Source: Sycobia sp. Sy_11 (taxonomy: Eukaryota; Arthropoda; Insecta; Hymenoptera; Epichrysomallidae). From it: a DNA stretch of 64,000 bases. This document shows positions 57,376 through 64,000 of this stretch, one piece after another. The notes under the pieces were generated by a model that searched no databases, was not told the DNA's origin, and saw only the letters and a list, made by a program, of their open reading frames with translations. Each line of letters opens with the position of its first letter. The stretch's first letter is position 1. The stretch lies in assembly GCA_018907035.1 (NCBI GenBank), contig JACCIC010000122.1, positions 1,433,501 to 1,497,500 of the forward strand. Reading direction: 5' to 3'. Both the position numbers and the translations under genes were made by a program.

Positions 57376-57485
57376 GGGGTTACCGACAATGCCTCGCTGA
57401 TGAGTCCAGTCGCTAATCCCGGGAGGAAACGCACCATGAGCCATTGCTCTAATTATAGGTGTGTACATACGGGAATGTAGAATCC
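57376..57485 (+). ncRNA. Hammerhead ribozyme candidate, unit 2
   Basis: CTGATGA at 57397-57403, GAAAC at 57426-57430, and stem III ACGCACC with GGTGTGT. Compared with unit 1, one U-G pair of stem III has become C-G, which keeps the pairing. The base before GAAA is G instead of C, so the closing pair of stem II is lost and this copy may be inactive. Confidence 0.55.
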
Positions 57486-57503
57486 CCTGTGATACATCCT
57501 ATA

Positions 57504-58084
57504 ATATATTAATTAATGTCTTTACCTTTTATTTACATAGTATTTATGTAGTAGTAATTGACCTTTCCTGTAGTAATTAATACTTTCAGTATTTATTTAT
57601 AACTGATTTCGGCTTTTTTTATTTCTATTCCTTTTCTTCGGTGTAGTTAATAATTTGAATTCTTAAATAGCGGTAATTAGTAATTTCAATATTTTTCTAT
57701 TTCTCTGCAAGTAACTACTAGTCCAAGTCTCATTTTTATTAATAATTCAATTACTTTTTGGCTATCGTAGTTATACAATTTAATTAATAAGTTCTTTCCC
57801 AAACTACTCGCGGAAAATGCCGACGCCACGCTTATTACCTTCTTTCGGTGCCACGGCCGCGGACCTTAACTCCATTGTAAATAGGGACAAAAAGAATGAG
57901 ACCTCGACGAACGGAATTTGCTCTGAGACTTCAGTTGCAAGTTTACAATCCGAGGAAGGGAAGATCGAAAAAGAGTATATGTCTGCCAATTAGAACAACA
58001 TACTGCTGAGCAATAAATAGAAGCCTGCGCGCGACGTTATATAACCTTCAGTTGTGTAATATAAGGCGAAAATAGAGCTCTCTT
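57504..58084. other. AT-rich spacer and possible gag start
   Basis: 57504-57800 is AT-rich. From 57817 (ATGCCGACGCC) the plus strand is open to a stop near 57992 and may be the N-terminus of the following Gag. No motif supports it. Confidence 0.35.
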
Positions 58085-59044
58085 TTCAATATGCCAACTG
58101 TGCGACGAAACAGGACATCTTGTAAATGTATATCCCAACTGGGTAACTTACTAATTATGTAACTTAACGGGCCACACAGCTAGGAGTTGTAAAAGTATCG
58201 AAAAATCTTTTCGGTGCAACGAGCCCGGACATAGAGCTGCGTCCTGTCCACTAAATGATATAACAACAGTTTGTAGGAAATGCAACCGACCAGGTCACAT
58301 GACGTCGCTCTGCTCCTCCTCGCGGAGTTGCGCATACTGCAAAAATATTGGGCATAACATATACGAATGTAGGAAACATATGTACAACGAGAAAATGCGA
58401 GTGGGAAACTCGAACGGTGCCTTCATGCCCAAAGCGCAGCCAACGGCACCGCTAGACAAGATGCGCTTGTAGCGAGAATGGAGATGGAAATATCCGAGTT
58501 GCAATCACTATAAAGGATGAATTGCTTCAGATGACACTAAGGTTTGGAAGTAGAAAAATTTAGTTTTTGATCGAATCAGTTTCGCATGGAAATATTCTAA
58601 AACACGCAAAACTGATGACTGGTATGCCGGTTGATGTAACAGACATAGTAAACATGAGGGGTATAACTGATAACATCATAAAATCTCTAGAAACCGTCCG
58701 AATCAAACATTTCGGAAAGCAGATACGATTCCATGTCGTAGAAAAAAGTTTCGAACTCCCGTATGATGATATACTAGGGATAAACTTCCCGGTACAGCTA
58801 GAAGATTTCGAAAAATCAGTAGCAGATTTCGAAAAAAATATCCTAAAAATCGGCGAACACGAACTTCTGCTAGGCGGTATAAGTAACTCCGAAAAAACCA
58901 GCCTCAGAATAATTAATGCCAATTTTGTGGGAAATCATGATAGGTTTCTATTTTTAGACCTGGGAAAAGTGTTAATCTTAATTAATATCGGATGCAAAGC
59001 AAGCATCATTAAAGCAAGGATATTACCATCTATAGTCGGATTTA
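58085..59044 (+). pseudogene. Gypsy-type Gag knuckles and retropepsin, broken
   Basis: 58095-58380 shows five zinc-knuckle-like units, the last four reading CNLTGHTARSC, RCNEPGHRAASC, CRKCNRPGHMTSLC and CAYCKNIGHNIYEC. A protease follows from 58560: FLIESVSHGNIL, where Glu stands at the place of the catalytic Asp of D-S/T-G, then FHVVEKSF and DDILGINF, the usual flap and C-terminal motif. A second active-site-like piece (RFLFLDLGKVLILINIG) lies near 58945. A mariner cuts the element at 59045, and RT resumes at 59880. Confidence 0.7.
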
Positions 59045-59870
59045 CTTCAAATATGCGCCGTTTTATTTGATAATCTGTTTCCATCTACTCGGTAACTTCA
59101 TAATACCCTTATCGTAGAAACCCCTCTTTTTATTTGCGAAGAACTCGGCCAGCCACTTTTCACAAGCCTTTCTTGAGCCCAACTTTACACCACCAAGGGC
59201 ATTTCACATAGTCAGAATCAGGTGGTAATCACCCGGCGCTGTGTCCGGGCTATATGGTGGATACGATCAAGCCTCCCATCCGAACTCCCGTAGCTTCTAA
59301 CGAGTCATCAACGAAGTGTGTGATCTGGCGTTGTCCTGATGGAACACTACACCCTTCCTGTTGATCAATTGTGGACGCTTCTAGTCGATAACCTGCTTCA
59401 AGCGGTCCATTTGTTCACAGTCTATGTTAAAATTAAGCGTCCGGCCATATGGGAGCAGCTCATAGTGGATGGTTCCCTTCCATTCCCACCAAACACACAG
59501 CAAAACCTTCCTGGCCGTCAATCCCGGCTTGGCCACTGTTTTAGACGGTCCACCGGCCTTGGACCACGACCGTTTTGGCTTGATATTGTCGTATGTGATC
59601 CATGTTTTGTTCGTCATCCGCTCCAAAAATGGGTCGAGTTCGTTTCGTTTCAGTAGTATATCGCAGGCGTTGATTCGGTCCAGACGGTTTTTTTTGCGTC
59701 AAATCATGCGGCACCCAAACATCAAGATTTTTTTTATCCAGCCTTCTGCAGATGGTTTAAAATGATTTGGTAACTAATTCGGATCTCCTGGACGATGTCG
59801 CAAGATGCCACATGCTGGTCTAACTCGATAAATTCCATGATTTGATCGCTATTCGACACTGTTGGCGCTG
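59045..59870 (-). pseudogene. Mariner family B fragment
   Basis: Homologous to 20103-20860. The clean piece 59626-59381 reads TWITYDNIKPKRSWSKAGG and RKVLLCVWWEWKGTIHYELL. The first catalytic box is degraded (the GDEK before TWITYDN is lost). An N-terminal SNSDQIMEFIELDQH lies near 59840, and the C-terminal ITKLPSRW-like text lies near 59085. Neither inverted end is preserved. It splits a gypsy-type pol. Confidence 0.85.
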
Positions 59871-59879
59871 CTAAATAAT

Positions 59880-60130
59880 ACACCGTTATGGATTGCTTCT
59901 ACGGATTCTGTCAAATACCGATGAGGCCAGAGGACACAGATAAAACATTTCTACACCCGATGGATAATTCGAGTCTGTACGAATGACCTTTTGTTTGAAA
60001 ATCGCAGGCGTGGAATATCAGTGCGCGATGAATTTTACGCTCGAGGACCTTATTGGCAAGGGTATATTCGACTATATGGACAATATATAGTAATCTACGC
60101 AAAAACTTTGGAAGAAATGGAGAATTGAGA
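59880..60130 (+). pseudogene. Gypsy-type RT fragment
   Basis: MDCFYGFCQIPMRPEDTDKT at 59890 is RT motif 3 with its catalytic Asp. YQCAMNFTLEDLIGKGIFDY follows in another frame, and the catalytic YxDD box is degraded to YMDN near 60075. It continues the gag/protease element at 58085 across the mariner. Confidence 0.75.
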
Positions 60131-60139
60131 AATATCAGT

Positions 60140-60141
<2 letters not shown>

Positions 60142-60200
<59 letters not shown>
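60142..60200. repeat. (TA)n microsatellite
   Basis: TA array with one TG interruption. Confidence 0.95.
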
Positions 60201-60202
<2 letters not shown>

Positions 60203-60761
60203 GAGGGAGAATAAGAAAGAAGCGAAAAGCGGCAACACTGTCCTGACGGTCGGGGCAATCAAGAAGGAAGAGAAATTCAAAATATACTTCTATCGAGTAT
60301 ATTGGCAATATGTACTAGCTCCTCGAAATTCCTCAGGGCAATCCCCGGGAAAATCGAAAGTTGTACATATTCGTGTATATATATATATAATATACAATCG
60401 AATTACTTGACCAAAGAACAAGGGACTGAGTTGCGCGTGCCCCTCCCTCCCCCGAGTAATAAAACTCAGACCAGATGTGGCCATATAACAGGGCCGCGGG
60501 CCCGTCCAAAATGCGGAGCGGACTGACGTCTCCCTCTCCTCCTCTTCCTCCGATTATATATTCGCCGTGGTATGTTTGGGATAACGAGAAAAACGCGCCT
60601 ATCTGTGGTTTATGGCCCTTTCTGTACCGAAAAGGAAATTCAAGAAACGAAGATTTTAATCTGCTTAATATCTATCAAGATATATGCAGCGGAAAAATAT
60701 TTTCCTGCACTCGGGGAGCAAAATACGATTTTCTGCAGCTGTCTAGAGGGAGCGAAATACT

Positions 60762-60787
60762 ACTTTTCCTCCCTAGGGAGGAAAAGT
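60762..60787. repeat. Perfect 26-bp palindrome
   Basis: Each half is ACTTTTCCTCCCT read from either strand, centred on CTAG. A near copy lies 66 bp downstream. Confidence 0.95.
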
Positions 60788-60827
60788 GTTTGTAGCCGAT
60801 TCCAGACCAATCAGAAAGCAGAATTTT

Positions 60828-60853
60828 ACTTTTCCTACCTTAGGAGGAAAAGT
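60828..60853. repeat. Near-perfect 26-bp palindrome
   Basis: Same family as 60762-60787 (starts ACTTTTCCTACC, ends GGAGGAAAAGT), with mismatches next to the centre. Confidence 0.9.
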
Positions 60854-61190
60854 TAATGAACGGAATCGTGTAGTCCGGTAGGATTCTCAGTTTTACCTGC
60901 CTGTGCAACATCTGGCATTTACGATGTTTAGACTTACGAGTATATGCGCCAGTCGACCGTGGGTTCGACCTTTTTTTGCACTTTGACAAAGGTATTCAAG
61001 ATTTTAAAACGAAATAAGATTTTTATTCTATATAAAATTTATTATATAAATTTTTATGTTTTTTAAGTATTAAAAATTATCTATATTTTTTTTGTAATTA
61101 GTTTTAATTTAAAATTCTATTTATTATGCTATTAAATATTTTAAAATTTTAATTTGACCGTAGATTATTAACAAACTTATAATCTTCAAT

Positions 61191-61620
61191 TGATTAGTCT
61201 TATTTACTTATAGGAAAGGGGTCTCCGCCCTCCAACCCCCGGCGGGGGTTTCACCCCCAGCACCCCCACACACAATCCTACATCTCTTCTTAACATACTA
61301 TATTAATTTCCAAATAAGAGGAAATTATTTAATTTAATTTTATTTAATTCAAGTAAATTGCACGTATAACCTTAGGAGTATTATTCAGACCTTTAGATTT
61401 TATACCTGCTTGCTCTATCTAAGCATGACTAACACATGGAGGGGAGGGGGTTTAACATTCTTTAATTCTGTGAGTTTGCCCTTCCATTTTTTGTGCATTT
61501 CTTTGAGAAAGAAAAAGCGCACTCGTATGGGAAAATAGTATGTGACACAAGGGAGAAAAATAGGCGTTTTCCGACGAGGGTATGCTTGCCGCCCGAGCGA
61601 AGCGAGTACTATTATGTTGA
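61191..61620. other. GC-rich hairpin in AT-rich sequence
   Basis: A hairpin at 61234-61250 has arms AACCCCC and GGGGGTT with a GGC loop, inside a C-rich stretch (61219-61272). A second compact motif, CGAGCGAAGCGAG, lies near 61595. No gene. Confidence 0.5.
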
Positions 61621-62300
61621 AAAAAGAAATAGAAAAATATATGTTCGACTTTTTACGTAATTAATACTATTATTATGATTAATGATAAATACCATACAGT
61701 TACCATATTAGATATTAATATTGAATAATATATATTATTATATTTAATTATTTAGATATTATCGTTATTAATATCACTACCGAATAATATATATTATCAT
61801 ATTTAATTATTTAGATATTCTCGTTGCTATTCTATAACGCAACTGAATAAACCATACCAATGTATTTAGTTATTTATATTACTATTATTAATATTGCTAT
61901 ATTAAATACTACTATTAAATAACCCGTATTATTATTACTTTTATTATTATTAACATTATTTTTGTATTGACAGTAGTATTTAAATTAATAAATATAAGTT
62001 TAACTAACGACGCCTAGTTTATCAATATAACGTAGTCTTCTACGAAGTTTCTATAGCAGTTTAGACATAAGAAACCGAATATAATACCACGATTAATACC
62101 ATAATAATATAACACTACGATGTAATTTTCTGCGGAGAAAATTTCAGAGGCGCCGGGCCTGAAAAGCCGAAACTGCGCAGAGCAGTCTGCCGGTCGTGCT
62201 CGTTCCGCGCGTATACTGATTTATATTATTCGAGATTTTTGTAAGAAAAAGTAAGTGTCGTATATCCAAATTTTTATCTTTTTTTTAATTTCACCTTTTT
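61621..62300. other. ATT-rich sequence with 59-bp direct repeat
   Basis: A segment starting GAATAATATATATTAT and running through TTTAATTATTTAGATATT occurs at 61723 and again at 61782. The rest is ATT/ATA-rich with a short GC-rich patch at 62140-62215. Confidence 0.5.
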
Positions 62301-62304
62301 CCTT

Positions 62305-62460
62305 CTGTTACGCGATACACGCGCTAATTTTTAGGACGGGAGACACTAATAGGGAAGGCAACAAAATTGTCGCCCGATATCACAGTCTCCACTAAAAATC
62401 AGCCTGGTGGGTTGGTGAAATAGATTAGAGCTAACTCCAACCCGCGTGGTTAGAAGTCAC
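62305..62460 (+). repeat. Dispersed repeat shared with 30.9 kb
   Basis: GCGATACACGCGCT, TTTTTAGG, GGAGACACTAA and AAATTGTCG blocks match 30911-31005 in order. The downstream ends differ. Confidence 0.6.
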
Positions 62461-62648
62461 ATAGTTTTAACAAATTCATAAGTTAAATGTAAAGTATAAT
62501 ACAACTTTGATGTGTGAAAATCTCCATCTCCGACAAACTAAACTCAGTGATTGGAAAAAAAGAATTATATTTTCAATATTTAAATAAAATTCAATTGAAC
62601 TCATAAATTATAAACAAACATATGTACGTTTCAAATAATTTATTATAA

Positions 62649-62650
62649 AC

Positions 62651-62688
<38 letters not shown>

Positions 62689-62762
62689 TTATATATAACA
62701 CGATTGACCCATAAATTTATAAATAAAAAAAAACACAAAAAACAGAGAAAAAGATAAAATTT

Positions 62763-62799
<37 letters not shown>
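62649..62799. repeat. (TA)n and (GA)n microsatellites
   Basis: TA array at about 62649-62685 and GA array at about 62766-62799. Confidence 0.9.
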
Positions 62800-62802
<3 letters not shown>

Positions 62803-62939
62803 AGTGTCAAAAATGTAACTAAATTGGTCATTTCGCAAATACGTGTTGGGTTCGAAATCCAAATACAAACGATTGAGGACTAATCTCCAAACATGAGCCT
62901 ACTGCAAAAAATAAATGCTATGTTATATGTCAGGGTCGA

Positions 62940-63284
62940 GACAGTATAATTAGGGAAATGAGAACGGTCCCCAGAACCAGAGCGTAACTCCGGGGACTTC
63001 ACCAAGACCAGTGCGCTGTACGAACACCATTCCGTTGAACGAGTTTTTAGGCGAATTAATACCATTGCATCCACAATAACTAAATATATATCATACATAG
63101 AAATAAGATTTGAAAATAATGAAATACATACTTTTATAATAGATAGCGGTTCAGAGGTTAACTCAATAAAATTAAGCGCAATTCCAGAAGGATCAGAAAC
63201 TAATAGGTTTAGAGAACTAAGTACAGCTAGACCACTGCCAAAGCTTCAAGAGGACATCAAGATAGAATTGTTAACATTCTAGAA
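62940..63284 (+). pseudogene. Gypsy-type retropepsin fragment
   Basis: Read at 63097-63190 as RFENNEIHTFIIDSGSEVNS. DSG at 63142-63150 is the aspartic protease active site and is intact. About 30 codons of linker precede it, with a possible Arg-rich nucleocapsid end. It is cut near 63284 by the Penelope-like element. Confidence 0.65.
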
Positions 63285-64000
63285 ATATTATGAGAGAATA
63301 CAACTTTTATTAATAATAGTTATCCAATTGAATTTATTAATAGATTAATTGCTGAGAGATTGTTTGACATTTATAATACCGATAATAGACACAATGGACG
63401 AGTTGATGTTAACAGAGGCAAAATTATTGTCTTACCATATGTTAGAGCGTTATCTGAAAGAATTAAAATAAATTTTCAGAGATATAACTTCAAATTTTCT
63501 TCCAATATAGCAATAATTTAAGTAAGTTGTTTAATAATTGCAAAGATAAAGATGATTTATGTTTAAAATCAGGAGTTGTTTACAAAATTAATTGTATGGA
63601 TTGTAATAAATACTATATTGGACAAAGAGGTAGATATTTAAAAAGAGAATTTATGAACATAAATATAGTTTGTGTAACTTACATATTACTTCCGGTTTAA
63701 AGGAGCATTGTTTAAAGTTTTTACATTGTTTTGATTTTGTGAATGTGGATATTTTGGAACATGGTATTTATAATAAGTATAAAAGGGAGAGTCTTGAACA
63801 TATTCACATTTCCAGGAATCAGAATAATGTGAATTTAATGTTTGAGTCTAGTAAATTGGACAATGTTTATCATTCCTTAATAAATTGATTGGTTTTGAAC
63901 AATTTGTGTAGAGGGGAAATTTAGATTTAATTTACTAAATTTACTAGTCGGGATAAGGTATATATAGATTAGGCTATAAGGTTTAGTTTAGTCCTTGACG
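63285..64000 (+). mobile_element. Penelope-like element, 5'-truncated, runs off window
   Basis: It aligns with 42280-43140 of the other copy. It begins within the RT-to-endonuclease linker. The terminal block TGTGTAGAGGGG...TTTAGTTTAGTCC (63906-63992) follows the coding part. The window ends where the hammerhead-like core should start. Confidence 0.88.
63300..63888 (+). pseudogene. Penelope GIY-YIG domain and C-terminus
   Basis: IEFINRLIAERLF near 63335, VVYKINCMDCNKYYIGQRGR at 63577-63633 (GIY-YIG core) and an intact C-terminal frame at 63670-63888 that ends in LDNVYHSLIN. Frameshifts lie near 63510 and 63645. It is less decayed than the 40.9-kb copy. Confidence 0.88.

Larger units (their letters stand above)
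56901..57503 (+). mobile_element. 346-bp tandem repeat, retrozyme-like
   Basis: Unit 1 starts GTGGGGTACCCACATGCC at 56901 and unit 2 GTGGGATACCCACATGCC at 57247, a period of 346 bp. Unit 2 covers about 257 bp. The two are highly similar and GC-rich against AT-rich flanks. Each holds a hammerhead core. TATATT lies at both flanks (ending 56900 and near 57504) and could be a short target duplication. The organisation is that of animal retrozymes, small non-autonomous retroelements with type I hammerheads. No coding capacity. Confidence 0.7.
60201..61190. other. Unassigned, with two 26-bp palindromes
   Basis: GC-mixed sequence whose open frames (for example 60475-60795) have no recognised domain. 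It contains the palindromes listed separately and, from 60990, AT-rich sequence. Confidence 0.4.

Noticed and set aside
56949..57437. Two similar open frames on the minus strand
   Set aside because: They repeat because the 346-bp unit repeats. The unit is better explained as a noncoding ribozyme repeat.

Overview
The window looks like repeat-rich heterochromatin from an arthropod, most likely an insect. The evidence is the mix of elements: several mariner subfamilies, an R1-clade LINE, Penelope-like elements with a GIY-YIG domain, copia and gypsy elements, a Polinton/Maverick and Helitron-like elements. The sequence is AT-rich with short CpG-rich islands and many (TA)n, (GA)n and (TG)n arrays. 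A hymenopteran (for example an ant) would fit, but that is inference. I found no convincing host gene, tRNA, rRNA or CRISPR array. Nearly all recognisable coding sequence is decayed transposon or virus-like sequence. Most family names come from recognising protein motifs by eye, not from database searches.

Layout. 1-7.2 kb: copia-type Gag remnants, then a copia gag-pol broken by a solo LTR and cut off by a gypsy-type LTR with its primer site. 7.2-13 kb: AT-rich sequence, microsatellites and one GC-rich island. 13-16.9 kb: decayed gypsy gag-pol with an in-frame peptide repeat, then a second copy of the gypsy-type LTR. 17.1-18.9 kb: a Penelope-type terminal foldback with a hammerhead-like core, split by a nearly intact mariner. 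19-26.5 kb: transposase relics, a second mariner family, a GC-rich island, a Helitron-like element with a minisatellite, and another Penelope end.

26.7-37.6 kb: a decayed Polinton/Maverick of about 10.9 kb with matching inverted ends. It keeps relics of a capsid-like protein, a smaller virion-type protein, an adenovirus-type protease, a phospholipase A2-like domain, a packaging ATPase and an integrase. I saw no PolB. A copia LTR plus gag interrupts it. 37.6-40.7 kb: an element with inverted arms of about 650 bp that carries an internally deleted mariner with its own long inverted repeats. 40.9-43.3 kb: a nearly full-length but broken Penelope-like element.

44-49.2 kb: a third mariner family and an R1-clade LINE on the minus strand. 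49.8-51.6 kb: another gypsy pol. 54.8-56 kb: a second Helitron-like copy with a head-to-head minisatellite and a tiny Penelope tail inside a clean target duplication. 56.9-57.5 kb: a 346-bp tandem repeat carrying a strong hammerhead ribozyme candidate. 58-60.1 kb: a gypsy-type gag/protease/RT split by a mariner. 62.9-64 kb: a retropepsin fragment and the 3' part of a second Penelope-like element that runs off the window.

The features most worth following up are the 346-bp hammerhead repeat, the Penelope termini with hammerhead-like cores, and the Polinton with recognisable ends.
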